Source: Cladobotryum mycophilum
Lineage: Eukaryota > Ascomycota > Sordariomycetes > Hypocreales > Hypocreaceae
Assembly: GCA_036429605.1 (NCBI GenBank)
Contig: JAVFKD010000004.1
Coordinates: 3,472,001 to 3,536,000 of the forward strand
DNA: 64,000 bases
Direction of reading: 5' to 3'
The notes under the pieces were generated by a model that was not told where the DNA came from, ran no database searches, and worked only from the letters and a program-made list of their open reading frames with translations. The position numbers and the translations under genes were made by a program. The first letter of the stretch is position 1; every line of letters begins with the position of its first letter. Of the stretch, positions 23,030 through 36,100 are shown piece by piece.

Positions 23030-23817
23030 CGAAGCTATAATCTGATCAGGATCGACGAGTCGTGTTCTCTTCCTTGAAGAATGGATCATTAAAAGCCTGT
23101 TTTACCGACTGTTGTTTTGTTTGCTCCCTTCCGATATTTTCACTTGCAATTTCACCGCGGTAAGAACAAATGGGATGGAAAACGATGCTAGGCTCCAAAG
23201 CCATACTGGAAGGAGGGTCATGCGCCCAGGCGGAAGTGAGTTTGCCCTGGCGACAGCAGGCAGGTTGTAAAATAGCAGCGGAAGGCTGAAAAAGGTTGAC
23301 TATGCATCGCGTGGTCAGTGAGCACTTGGTATTTGGCATCTTTTTGAAGTTGAAAGCAACGGCATGATGGGGGTGGATGACTAAATAGCCCAGCATTGAT
23401 TCTACACGAGAACGGGAAGGGTTTGGTTTTGCCGTAGTGAAGTCAAGTTTGGACAGGTGGCCTTGTCTAGAATGTATTAGCCATGAGCGTATGATGATTT
23501 TTGCTACTGCCAATACAAGTCACGTCCCAGAAGGTGCTGCTATATGTCTCCAAAGCCGACAAACATCTTAACGAGTCTCTTCGTTTTATCTAGAAGTCCA
23601 GAGAGACCGGGATGAGTCCGCTATGTAGGGACCTACCTAAGTCGTATGAGACGGAGAGCTTAATTAAGGGTTACAGATGATGAAATTAGAAGTTGCTTTA
23701 ATAAGAACAAATGAGGCGTTTCATTTTCATTTTCATCTTCATTGTCATTGTCATTGTGATGGTTTGCAAGGCTCTTTTCAATTCTATACATCTCTAAAGC
23801 TATAACATATATTCTAA
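23030..23817. other. Convergent 3' region between the GBP2-like gene and SRP14
   Basis: Both 3' UTRs. A run of TTTTCAT and TTGTCA repeats lies at about 23718-23760. An antisense 155-codon open frame at 23046-23513 has no family features and is not called. Confidence 0.55.
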
Positions 23818-24383
23818 TCATGACGTGGCCTTCTTCTTCTTGGCCTTTGCCTTCTTCTTGCTCCGATCTCTTGGCTTCAGCGCCGTCATGCCGGCTTTGC
23901 AGATATCGGCATAACGGAGGTAGAAAGTCTCCAGATCATGAGGCTCGACAACGGTAACCAGTTTAATCTTGCTGGCCCTTTCCTTCTTGGGCTTGCCGTC
24001 CGTCGCATGGATAAGGACGGGGAGGGGTTTGCCGGTGTGAAGATCAGGAAAGGGATCTGAAGTCGTAGGCGATGATATATCTTGGTCGTGTGAAACTGAA
24101 CATGTGTCAGAGAGCGTTGCAAGTCCTCCACAATGTTCATGGTCGACTTGGAGACAATTAAATAAAAGAGTAGATGAATAAACGGTGAGCTTACGTCTCT
24201 TTTGTGTCAAGTATATGGCACCATGATCACTGCCTTTTCGATGATTGAATAAATCACCGAGTTTGTGAAAGAACTAGAAATAACGGCTGTCAACACAATT
24301 TTCACGTAGATATAGACCGCCAAACTAATGAGAGCATTATATATGATACTGACCTCGTCCTGACTAAGATGCTGGGCGCCCAT
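23818..24383 (-). CDS. SRP14: Signal recognition particle subunit SRP14
   Basis: SRP14 belongs to the Alu domain of the signal recognition particle, which slows elongation during cotranslational targeting to the ER. Exons 24354-24383, 24195-24273 and 23818-24095 encode 128 residues. The first exon gives MGAQHLSQDE, the second FFHKLGDLFNHRKGSDHGAIYLTQKR, the third DPFPDLHTGKPLPVL, KIKLVTVVEPHDLETFYLRYADICKAGM and a Lys-rich tail (SKKKAKAKKKKATS). This is the normal SRP14 order and length. It is divergent from SGD1, 391 bp between start codons. Confidence 0.93.
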
Positions 24384-24774
24384 GGCGATGGCTGATGAGT
24401 TTTTGTGATGATGATGAGAGCTGGACAAGTATCTTGAGTGAGCGACAGGGTAGCGTTGAGGTGTTGTGCCCCGCCACAGGTGGGTTCTTTGCCGAAAGTC
24501 CCTCCCTCCATTGTACTAGCCACAGTTGTTCGCCTAGTCTGTGTTGCACTCTGTTCCTGGGCATGAATGAATTTTTTCCCCCTTCCATAGCCACGCTGTA
24601 AACCATCACTTCAACCTGTCCACTAAAACTGGAGATTTCATTACTTTTTTTTTTTAAGTCTTGCAGTTTTTGCACAGTCATTTCGACATATTTATTTCAT
24701 TGATAACTATTCCTCTGGTTACTCATTTGGCTACATAAATTACTCAGTCTGGCTCTCATGCAATAACAATAGCC

Positions 24775-27386
24775 ATGCCAGCTTCTACTGCTATTGCTGA
24801 ACTGCAACAGAAACTGTTTAAACGCATTGGTGTGGAGTTGCCGGAACGTCAACAGCAACAACCACAATGGCGACAAAATAAAAGCTCGAAGGGAATTCCT
24901 AGTAGGCCACTCTCACGAAAATTTCAAAGAAAGGCTCAAAGAGTGCAAAAAAGTCTGATCGATACTCTGGTCGGACTGCCCTTGACCGATATCCAAGTCA
25001 ACAAAGCTCCAAGGGAGATCAAAATTTTCAGCAACCACGATTTGCATTCCACAAAGTTAAGGATAGTGAAAATCACTTTGTGAAATCCCCTGACGAGGAC
25101 GACAACGTTGGAGATCTGGAACAAGACAGCTTTGGTAGCGATGGTGAGGATGCCGAGAGCGAGGAAGATGGGGACGTTGATGAGGACGATGAAGAAATCG
25201 AATCTTCCAAAGACACAACCAACTCTAAGACTATCCCTAGCGCCGTGCGCGAGGGGCTAGCTCAAGATGATGCTGAAATCGACGAGTTCGAGAGAAAGTT
25301 GGGAATTAAGAAGGGGAGGCAATCCTTACCCCAGGCTTTCAAGGATGATGGCTTAGACGAGTTACTAGAGGATCTTGGCGGGAACGTTTCGGATGAGGAA
25401 GATGACGAAACTCTGAAACGAAAACGCGATTACGATGATTGGTTGTCTGCAAAGAGGAGGAAAATGAAAGTGGGATCCCGTCAAATTGATCAAGACATTG
25501 ACTCCGTGGATATGTCAGATGGCTCAGAAGATGACGGCGATGATGACCTGGAATTGGTCGAAGGTGAAGATGAACAGGACGCTACTACTGTTGATGATCA
25601 ATCTTTCAACGGGTTCGAGTCTGATGCAGATGTAGAACAACCTCAGAAGCGAGTAAAAGAAAACCCCTACAAAGCACCTACTACGGGAGCCGTTGTAGCA
25701 AAATACGTACCCCCGTCATTACGGAAAGTCCAGAGTTCTGAATCAGAAGCAAAAGTTCGACTGCAAAAACAGATCCAAGGACAAATCAATCGTCTCACCG
25801 AGGCCAACATTCTCTCAATAGTTCAAGCCATTGAAGAGCTTTACCAGAAGAACGCCCGTGGCGATGTCACCGAACAACTGACAGTCCTCATCTTTGCACA
25901 GATACAGAAGCCTGATAGTCTTCCTGACCAGTTCTTCGTGCTTACTGGTGGATTTTCAGCCGCCATTTACAAGGTTATCGGGTCCAGTTTCGGGTCCCAC
26001 CTCGTTCGCGAGGTTGTTAAGACATTTGGCGAAGTATACGAGACATGTGATAAGGAAGAAGGTGATCCATCCGCGATTCGGAAAGAAGCGTCAAACATGA
26101 TTGGCTTTCTTACTCAGCTCTACTTGTTTGAGGTTGTGAACTGCAGAATCATGTTTGATTACATGGAGAGGCTTCTCGAAGACCTGAGTGAGTTAAATGT
26201 TGAATTGTTATTACGGATCTGCCGTATGGCTGGACGTTCACTTCGCAAGGACGACCCGAACGCCCTCAAACATGTCACATCAATCTTGGGTACTGCAGTG
26301 GCCAAAGTTGGATACGCAAACGTCTCGGCACGCACCAAGTTCATGATTGAGACTCTCAATAACCTAAAGAACAGCAAGCCAAAAGCTAGAGGCCTTGATT
26401 CAACCATTGTTTCAGATCACGTTCTTCTTATGAGAAAGCGTCTGGGCGAGCTCAAGTCACAGTCACGAAGACTTGACGGACTTGCACCAATGGGTGTAGG
26501 ACTTGATGATATTGAAAAAGCTGATACAGCAGGCAAATGGTGGCTTGTTGGCGCGAGTGTCCCAGTCAAGGAAACTAAAGGAGACTCGAAATCGACACCC
26601 AAGATACCAACCAACGATTCAGCAAATTTGTCGGATAACGAGGACATGGACTTTGTATTGCCAGACTATCCTAAAAAGGCTCGCGCACAGGGTCTCAATA
26701 CGATGGCACAGATAGCTATTTTCACAGCCATCATGTCAGCCATGAGCTATGAGCATGGCTATCGACAATATGTTGGGCTTGGGCTTAAACGGGACGACCA
26801 ACTCGAGATTGCGCGCGTGCTTGTTCAATGCGTGGGTAGTGAGGCGCAGTACAACGAATACTACGCATTATTGGGCAAGAAAGCATGCATAAATGCCAAG
26901 ATTAAATTCGCCTTTCAGGATCGACTCTGGAGAATATTTCGGAGTCTCGGCGAGTCCATGTTTGGAGAGGAGGCAGAGGTAGAGGAGACCGCAGACAGCG
27001 AAAGGATGAAGGATGAAAGGAGAATTAGCTACGTGACTCGATTTTACGCTTCTTTCATGGCCGACGGAGTGATGAGTATTCACATACTCAAACCATTGAA
27101 TCTCCCTGAGATGAACCAGCAGACCTCGCTGTTTGTTGAATGGCTCATGATCAACCTTTTACGAGCTTGTCGGGGCAAGGGATCGAAAGAAGCTGTCAGG
27201 GTTCAGAAGGTGTTTGGCGCAGCGGCGGAACTCCCTTCTCTCGCTGCAGGCATCCTCTGGTTCTTAAAGAAAAAGATTCGCAAGACCAAGCTCATATCAG
27301 TAGAGGAGGTCAAAAAGTTAGAAAGGGTGAGGGAGAAGGCCCAAGCAGCTGTACAGGGTGAACTAATGGCAGAAGATAATGCTTGA
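24775..27386 (+). CDS. SGD1: SGD1/NOM1 nucleolar MIF4G-MA3 protein (apparent frameshift)
   Basis: Sgd1/NOM1 is a nucleolar protein needed for 18S rRNA processing and binds an eIF4A-type helicase. Layout: basic N terminus with LSRKFQRKAQRVQK, long acidic region, KENPYKAPTTGAVVAKYVPPSLRK, MIF4G domain at about residues 330-530, MA3 domain at about 640-740 and a Lys-rich C terminus. No intron is evident. The N-terminal frame (from ATG 24775) and the main frame differ: they meet at an A6 run, 24947-24952. One extra A there gives VQKKSDRYSGRTALDRY and an exact 870-residue protein; as written the frame stops at 25083. I favour a missing base in the sequence over gene loss, because the remaining 760 codons are intact and well conserved. 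Confidence 0.9.
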
Positions 27387-27774
27387 TGGATGTGACCGGG
27401 GGGTTTGAAGGGACTAGATATTGATACTGTATCAAGCAATAAAGTTAACCCATAAACGAGGAGAAAGGTCTATTTACACGACAAACTGGATGCTTGTTTG
27501 AAATATTGTTCAGGATAAAATAATACACTGATTTCATTCCATTCTCTATGTAAGAAGCAGGGCATTCTCAAATATTTCATACGCGATCCTACTGTACACG
27601 CCTACCCTGCCTGCTCGGATAGATAGGTGGTGATGATACTACTTGGTTAGTATCGTGGGATAATGTTCTGAATTATTGGGTCAATAAAAGGCCATCATCG
27701 CTGTACCCGAATCACCGCCACCCTAAGACCATCGCCAGTGCAGGTTATTCTGCCCAATCTATAGTGTATCCCAC
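27387..27774. other. Convergent 3' region between SGD1 and LPD1
   Basis: About 390 bp of AT-rich 3' flanking sequence; nothing else is seen. Confidence 0.5.
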
Positions 27775-29539
27775 TTAGAAGTGAAGAGCCTTGGCATGTG
27801 TAGCCATGGCAGCCTCCTTGAACGCCTCAGCTAGTGTAGGGTGAGCATGGCATGTCCGCGCGATATCCTCACTAGATGCTCCGTATTCCAAAGCGAGGGT
27901 GCCCTCCGCAATCATTTCGCCAGCATTGGGGCCGATGATATGAACACCAAGCAACCGGTCTGTTTCAGGATCCGCAATCATCTTAACCATACCCTCGGTG
28001 TCAAGGTTGGTCTTGGCACGGGAGTTGGCGCTGAAGGGGAAGGTACCAACCCTGTATGGGATGTTCTGAGCTTTCAGGTCTTGCTCAGACTGTCCGACCC
28101 AGGCAACCTCGGGATATGTGTACATGACGGATGGGATGCATCCATAGTTGACATGGCCGTATCCCTTCTTAATGTATTCAACAACAGCAACAGCCTCCTC
28201 TTCGGCCTTGTGGGCAAGCATAGGTCCAAAGGTAGCATCGCCGATACAGCGGATGTGTGGAATCTTGGTTCGGTATTCGGAATCGATAATGACGCGACCG
28301 CGCTCATCTAGTTCAAGACCAACGTTCTCGAGACCAAGACCTTGCGTGTAGGGTCGTCGTCCAATGGCAACCAAGACGACTTCGGCATCAAGCTGTGACA
28401 TATGTCAACAAAAGTGCTAACCAATAATCATTCAAAGGTACTTACTGTTTCAGGCTTACCACCCTTGGCAGCATCAACTTCGAGCTTAACAGTCTCTCCC
28501 GATTTGTCTCCACTGATAACCTTAGTGTTGACTTTGAAGTCAATGCCCTGCTTCTTTAGGAGTTTCTGAGTCTGTTTGGCAATCTCCGTATCCATGCCTG
28601 GACCGCCAATTTGGCCAAGGAACTCGACAACTGTAACTTTGGAACCCAGTCGTGACCAAACGGAGGCCATTTCAAGACCAATGATACCACCACCAATGAC
28701 GATCATACTCTCTGGGATCTTTTCCAAGGCAATGGCACCAGTGCTGGAAATGACGCGTTTCTCATCGATTTCGAGACCAGGGAAGGGAGTAGCCTCCGAG
28801 CCAGTGGCAATGAGGATATTCTTTCCGCGAATGGTTGTCTCGCCACCATCATTAAGGGCGACCTTGATCTCATTTTCATTGATGAAAGAGCCCGCTCCCT
28901 TGATATACTCGGCGCCATTTTTCTTGAGCAGAAACTCAACACCCTTGGTCAAACCGTTTACAGCCGTGTCCTTGGCTTTCATGAAGTTGGCAAGGTTAAG
29001 CTTCACATCGCCAACCTCAATGCCTCGGTTCTTAGTGTCGTGAAGAATCTGGTGATAAAGATGCGAGTTGTTGAGAAGCGACTTTGAAGGAATACAGCCA
29101 ACATTCAAGCAGGTACCTCCGAGTGTGCCTCGCTTTTCGATACAAGCAACCTAGAGACAATGTATTAGCGACTGGCAACTAGGATGGCTAAAGCCAATTG
29201 ACTATGGTCTGCATTACCTTCAAGCCTTCTTGGCCCGCTTTTATGGCGGCGACATAGCCAGCTACACCACCTCCAATAATCACCAAGTCCTTCTCCTCTA
29301 ACTCCAAGTCAGCACGGCGAGTTTATCCTTGTGTTTTTATTTGGGATCGTGAACAAACCAGACGCAGAGGCAAACCCTCGGCTCCATCGCAGCGAGGACA
29401 GACTTATAGTAAGGTGTTAGCTGGCGAGAGATTTTACGTTGCAGAAGCCGGCATGGTCGGGCGAGAGAGTAACTCACGTTGACTTTCTGAGAGAAGCGGT
29501 GCGCACGGAATTGCGCAGTATTAAGCGATTGGTGATCAT
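27775..29539 (-). CDS. LPD1: Dihydrolipoamide dehydrogenase, mitochondrial (E3)
   Basis: FAD flavoprotein that reoxidises dihydrolipoamide in the pyruvate, 2-oxoglutarate and branched-chain dehydrogenase complexes and the glycine cleavage system. Exons 29478-29539, 29359-29402, 29218-29297, 28446-29150 and 27775-28392 give 502 residues. The presequence is MITNRLILRNSVRTA followed by RWSRGFASAS, with the FAD site DLVIIGGGVAGYVAAIKAG just after. The redox disulphide is C76-LNVG-C81; the NAD fold shows VIGGGIIGLEMASVW; the C-terminal interface carries the His481-Pro...Glu486 catalytic dyad in HAHPTLAEAFKEA. All key residues are present. An upstream ATG at 29733 can be spliced in frame (donor after 29681, acceptor at 29585) and might add an N-terminal extension; see findings. 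Confidence 0.95.
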
Positions 29540-30610
29540 CCTGGGCAACCAAGCGGAAGAATTGTTTGTGATGGGACAAAAGAGCCTGGCAAAGAAGATG
29601 ATCTCAACGGCGGAGGGACGAAAACCTGCTAGATCGAAAGGAGCTCCGCGGCTAATAACTGTATTATGTAAGATACTCACTTTAAATCAAGCAGGCGGCT
29701 GCTGAACGCCTCTCGAGAGCCGAAGGTAGCCATGACTGGAGCTTGAAGAAGCTCTATATGCGGACCAATTTTTTTTGTTTCCAAATGCAATAACTAATTG
29801 TATCTTAAATAGGTTTTATCGTAAATATCGTGACCAATTCACCGACACACTCTGTAATAGTTCACTCTGTTTGAGAAGGCCAAAGGCATCGGAATAACTC
29901 AGGCAATTGTTTATTGCCCATCTAACGTTTACCATCGATTAGGTAATTAAGTACGTTAAAGGGGTGGGCTTATGGCTATTCATCGTGTGAAGGTTAACTG
30001 ATATAAGGGGATATAAAAAGTAGTTTTTTGCTGAGTGACACATTGCCAGAAGCCTGTATCTTGTACTCTAGCAACCTTATTAGTCCGTCAGATTAACGAA
30101 CCCGCACGTTTCTTCATTACAGGAACTTACGCATGTACTTCTGTGGGCAGGGTCCCTTAAATGAGGGGTCGCTTTCTTCATCAAGTACTACCTAGGTAGT
30201 TTGTATTTCTTCTTCTCACCTTGAGTTGACGATCCATCAATCTGGTACGGAGAGGATAGGTACTTCCTTGTTTCTTGAGCTTTATTTTTTATGTTTATTA
30301 TTATTTTTATTATTTTTGTTTTTGCTTTTAACAAAATGTACCTATATACATGTTAGCGGCAAAGTGCAGAGTAGTGGGTCAATGCATGGTGCACACCTTT
30401 GCACACGCAATGGAGGAAGATTCCGATTAGATCAGACCTCCTTGATAAACATGCAGGGAGCAAGGTTGCGGTGAATTCCCATCATTTAACTCCTTTTAAC
30501 CGAACATCCTTTCTTTCAAAGCATTGATTGCTCGCCATTTTCCTTTTGACATACTTTCGGTTTGCGCTAGCTATATGTAGGCACTGTAGCCAATGCGCAA
30601 CGCATCCATC
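29540..30610. other. Divergent promoter region LPD1/SLD
   Basis: About 1.07 kb. It holds the LPD1 leader with a possible upstream exon (29681-29733, minus strand), a T-rich stretch at 30280-30330 and no independent gene. Confidence 0.5.
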
Positions 30611-32402
30611 ATGTCGAAAGGTACTTCCGATGTCGCCCAGCAACAGTCGCTGGAAGCTGCTGCTGCTGGAGCCAACACCTTCGACGAGCCCGACAATGTT
30701 CCCATCATGTCCCGAGATGAAGTCGAGACTACGATAGCCGATGGGCGAAAACTTATTATCCTCCGCCAGCAAGTTCTCAGAGTCGACGCATGGCTTCGAT
30801 ATCACCCTGGCGGCCAAAAGGCCCTGCTGCACATGGTAGGCAGAGACGCTACTGATGAGATCGAGGCGTAAGTCAGCTCCCGATCTCGATAAGCTCCTGT
30901 ATTATGATTTACTGACGGTTTCTCGTAGCCTGCATTCTTTGGAAGCCCAGAGACAAATGCTACGCTACCGCATCGGCAGAATTAAAGGTACTTGGACGAA
31001 TTTCAAAGCGCCAATACAAGGCGGAACTTTTCGGACTTGGGCAGACATAAAAAAAGATCAGGAGCATGACAGCGCCAGTGCACAAAGTCTGGGATCGAGC
31101 TCACCTGACTCACGGTCATCTTCAACGTGTTTTGACAAGTTTGAAGATCGTTTTCATCGCCGCCAATACACGACCGAGTCAATTTCCTCAGAGTCAACTC
31201 CCGATGAAGAGCTGGATGGCATGTCATATCTAGACGCAATTACCCATCAGCATATCAGTCTCGATCTTGAAAAATACCCCTCTGTCGATGCCACCACCCA
31301 GGCCCACATTGCTACCAAGTATCGTGAGCTTCATCAGAAAGTCACAGACGCGGGGCTATACAAGGCCAACTACAGCGACTATATGGCTGATTGCTGCCGC
31401 TATGTCTTCTGCTTCATCATGATGCTCATAAGCGTGCACTGCGGCTATGTCGCCATTGGAGGTGCGTTTTTGGGGTTCATGTGGCACCAGCTAGTCTTCA
31501 CCGCTCACGATGCCGGACATATGGGTATCACACATGATTACAACATCGACACCCTCATTGGAATTGTGATTGCCGACTTTATAGGAGGCCTGTCCATGTG
31601 CTGGTGGAAGGATAACCACAATGTCCACCATATAATGACGAACCAGCCTGAACATGATCCTGACATTGAGCATATGCCGATTTTCGCCATCTCTCATCGA
31701 CTGCTTGGTAATCTGAAGTCAACCTATTATGAACGCGTCATGAAATATGATGCAGCGGCAAAGATCCTCCTGCGCGTTCAGGCTTGGACATACTATCCCC
31801 TCCTGGCCTTGGGACGTTTCAATCTCTACATTCTGTCGTGGGAATATGTCATCACGGGACGAGGACCACGCAAGGGCGCTGCTGCATGGCATCGATGGCT
31901 CGAGGTAATCGGACAGACATTCTTTTGGATCTGGTTTGGATACGGCATTGTCTATAGGATGATTCCTGATGCCTGGCCGCGATTTGTCTTCGTCATGGTT
32001 AGCCATCTTGCGGCCTCCCCTTTACACTTACAGATTGTTCTGTCACACTTTGCCATGAGCACTGCTGATCTTGGACCTCAAGAATCATTTGCTCAGAAAA
32101 TGCTGAGAACAACAATGGACGTCGACTGCCCCACTTGGATGGACTTCCTTCATGGGGGACTGCAATTTCAGGCCATTCATCACCTGTTTCCTCGCATGCC
32201 ACGGCATAATCTTCGCAAGGCGCAAACATATGTGCAAGAGTTCTGTAAAGATGTTGACATTCCATATGCTTACTATGGATTTGCACACGGTAACAAAAAA
32301 GTGATTGGCCGGCTTGCAGAGGTCTCGAGACAGGCTGCTATTCTGTCCAAGTGTAAGCAGACTATCATGAAGAATGGCGACCCTTTCGGGCACCATCATT
32401 AA
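30611..32402 (+). CDS. Delta-8 sphingolipid desaturase, cytochrome b5 fusion
   Basis: ER membrane desaturase that introduces the delta-8 double bond into the long-chain base of fungal glucosylceramides, upstream of the C9 methyltransferase. Exons 30611-30867 and 30929-32402 encode 576 residues. The N-terminal cytochrome b5 domain has HPGG at about 65-68 and is fused to a front-end desaturase with three histidine boxes: HDAGH (279-283), HNVHH (316-320) and QAIHH (500-504). The Q in the third box is the mark of the b5-fused front-end class. Membrane segments surround residues 240-275 and 385-450. The linker (about 120-200) is Ser/Asp-rich. An in-frame Met 18 nt upstream (30593) is possible. The substrate assignment is by family resemblance, not proven. 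Confidence 0.9.
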
Positions 32403-33197
32403 GCAAAGCTCCAATTTCGTTGATCGATCATGGATGACGATGTGCTTTCCAAGCTCGATTTAATGCGGGCTCGATTTATAGATATATTCTTAGTAACTTA
32501 ATAATTAATAATGAACACCAATTTAAAGGTCTTCCCTGAACTGAGCCCCATTGAGCCTATAGGGGGATTCACCTGATGATTGTTTACTCCTATCCTGTGC
32601 ATAATCATTTCTCACCGCAAATCGCTTGTTTCGTGCAAAAATGGGCGAATGGTATGTTTCGACACATTCATCATGCAGGGTCTTCTGGCGAACAGAAATT
32701 TGTGTTGTCAATGCTACCCAGCTTCCATGCTTTATGACGTACGGAGCATTAGTGATGGAGCGCAGGTGCTCAAGCGATGAGGATGAATCCATGAATTGAC
32801 CCTGGACATTCACCGCAGTTAGGCGTCTATATGCGCTGAGGCTCCAGGCATCTTGGCAACCTTTGTCATGTCCACTGTTCAGACACGCACGGAGCACTCT
32901 GCAGTTGTAGCTCCCTGTTCTTATTATGTAAACGTCAGTCTCAGTGACGCCACACTAGATTCTCTATCTCTCGCAAGTAACGCTAGGTGGTAGCCGTCGC
33001 TTGACCAAACATCAATTACTGTCTCGATTCCCATCAGTCACCTACCTCTTCCAAACGTGAAATAGAGGGCCCATCTTGAGGTACTACTGATCCATACACG
33101 AACGACAAATAAGATTTTGGACTACCAGAAACGTCTAGGCTCCTCGTCCTCGCTTTATCCCTATACCGCTTGAAGCAAGCATGCTTCAGCACTAGTC
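32403..33197. other. Intergenic region SLD-VAC14
   Basis: About 795 bp. A 124-codon open frame on the minus strand (32523-32897) has no recognisable features and no clear start context; I do not call it. Confidence 0.5.
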
Positions 33198-36100
33198 ATG
33201 GATGCCAACATCCAGCGTGCGTTGAACGATAAGCTTTACGACAAACGCAAGGTCGGGGCGCTCGAGTACGATGAATGACCTCATTCACCCTGATGATATG
33301 CCCAAGAGCTGACAGTATATTGTGCAGGCTGGAGAAGGTTATCCGAGATCTTGTTGCTGTGAGAGACTACCAGCGTGTCCATGAAATTCTTGAGCAGCTT
33401 TGCAACGATTATGCATATGCTGTCCATCAGCCTCACGCTAGAAATGGTGGTTTGATCGGCCTGGCTGCCGCCGCCATCGCTCTCGGTGTTGTATGTGGTT
33501 GCAATCTGATCTCGTCTCAACTGGCTGTTTTAAGCCTCATGAGTTCGGCTAACATCTGTTACAGGAACTACCGCATTATCTCGTCAAGATTGTACCGCCT
33601 GTTCTCGCTTGTTTTACTGATCAGGATGCAAGAGTGCGATACTATGCATGCGAGGCTATGTATAACATTGCCAAGGTGGCCAAGGGTGAGATCCTAGTAT
33701 ATTTCAACAGCATATTCGACCAACTCTGCAAGGTACGCCCTTACTCTCCTAAACCTACGTAACGTAACTTGAAGCATAATGCTGATATCTATACTAGCTA
33801 GGGGCAGATTCAGAATTATCAGTAAAAAACGGAGCCGAGCTGCTGGATCGGCTCGTCAAGGACATAGTCTCAGAGTCCGCTGCTTCTTACGTCTCTGTGC
33901 TGGAAACCCCTCTGGATTTTGACGGCAAGGATAAGGTAGACATAGATGACCAACATCCTCACTTACCCACGGCATTTTCTCTGCCTCGTTTTATACCTCT
34001 TCTCAAAGAGCGCATATGGGTTATAAATCCATTCACCCGCCAGTTCCTTGTAGGCTGGATTACCCTCTTAGATTCTATCCCAGACTTGGAGCTGGTGACC
34101 TATCTACCAGACTTTCTGGGTGGAATTCTCAAGTTTCTCAGCGATCAGAACGCTGATGTACGGATTGCCACCCAAACATGCCTGGATAAATTCCTCAGCG
34201 AGATTAAGCGCATATCTCAGGTTAAAAAGGGGATTATTGAAAGCAGAAGGTCCAAGGAAGGCGGCAAAAGAAAAAGACAAGAATCCGTCGACAGCGGCAG
34301 TGTTCGGCCTGAGCTAGAAGAGGGAGACGAGGTTGGGTCTGACGCACTTAATGACGATGATGAGGAGAGTGTGGAAGAGGATTGGATCCCTGGGCAAGAT
34401 GTGGAGATCAACTACAAAGAAATACTCGAGATATTGACTGCCACACTTGATTCGCCTCTAGGTCTGTCATCCAATCCCTATTATCTGCCGGTTCCGAGCC
34501 CCTAGCAACAATTCTAAGCCCGGGTTTCTTCATTTTTATATGCTGACTATAAAATAGAAGAGGACTGTCTCCTGGAATCCCTCAGATGGATTGTGGAGTT
34601 TCTCGACATATGCCCCGAGGAAGTGTTGCCATTCACGCCCAAGATTCTTGCTCACATGCTTCCTGCGATGGCTAGCACTAAGGAAACCATTCGTCTTGCA
34701 GCAACAAGGGTAAATACTTGCTTGATAGACTATGTAGTCTCACTTTCAGATGAGTCGGAAATTACTCAGCCTCCCCGGCCTCAATTGTCACTGGAGAGGC
34801 CAGATGCCCCTGGGAGCAATCGCGCCTCCATATCGAGCTCGCGAGACCCGGAAGTTCGCAGCCCAACCCCTGCTCAAGGTCAAGTAACCTCCACTCTGGG
34901 CACCACAACGGGTAGCACTCAAGTCCAGGATTTAGACTACGCTGCTGCTGTTAACTCACTTACCCTCTTATTCCTCAATGACCATGAAACCACACGAGTT
35001 GCCGCCTTGACGTGGCTCATCATGTTGCATAGAAAAGCTCCTCGAAAAGTGCTGGCCTTCAACGACGGCACGTTTCCAGCTCTTCTCAAGACTCTCTCAG
35101 ATCCATCAGATGCTGTTGTGACTAGAGATTTGCAACTTCTCTCACAAATTTCTCGCAATAGCGAAGATGACTACTTTGCAAGTTTCATGATTAATTTACT
35201 CCAACTTTTTTCCACGGATCGCAAATTATTAGAAACGCGGGGGAATCTTATAATCAGGCAACTTTGCATCAGTCTTAGCCCGGAACGCATATATCGCACG
35301 CTTGCTGACTGCATTGAGAAGGAGGAAGATGTCGAGTTCGCCAGCATTATGGTGCAGAATCTTAACAATAACCTGATCACGGCACCCCAACTAGCCGAAG
35401 TGCGCAAAAGACTCAGAAATCTCGAAACAAAGGTACGCGAGTATCCTCAAGATTCAAGGCATCGGTGCTTGAAATAGGACCCAGAAAAATGCGGCAAGAA
35501 TGCTAATATTCAAGTATAGGATGGACAGACGTTGTTCGTGGCTTTATTCAGGTCATGGTGCTATAACGCTGTTGCTACATTTTCTCTATGTTTGCTTGCC
35601 CAAGCTTATGAGCAAGCATACAATTTATTACAGATTTTGTAAGTGCCCGATCTCGTAGGCCAGCGCAGCTTCTACAGCATGAAAGTGCAACTAACTAGTA
35701 GTAGCGGAGAGTTGGATATGACTGTCAATATGTTGATCCAGGTTGACAAACTTGTGCAGTTGATTGAGTCACCTGTCTTCACTTGTAAGCCCGCTTGGAT
35801 CTTCCACGACCCAAACGAGAGGATAGACACACTGACGAAGAATGGTGTTAAGACTTGCGTCTGCAATTGCTGGAGCCAGAGAAATATCCGTACTTGTACA
35901 AGTGCATGTACGGTATCTTGATGCTTCTACCACAGTCATCCGCTTTCGCGGCACTGAAAAACAGGCTCAACAGTGTCAGTTCGATAGGCTATCTACATGC
36001 AGCACCTCGAAGGCAAGTCTAGATCAACCCAGCAATTTCCTATGAATTCACAAGTCCCACATATAGAAGCATGCAAACGTAGTTGGATGCTACAAATATT

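Noticed and set aside
23046..23513. 155-codon minus-strand open frame
   Set aside because: Antisense to the 3' flank of the GBP2-like gene, no recognisable features or splice support.
32523..32897. 124-codon minus-strand open frame between SLD and VAC14
   Set aside because: No motif, no clear start or promoter context, weak protein-like composition.
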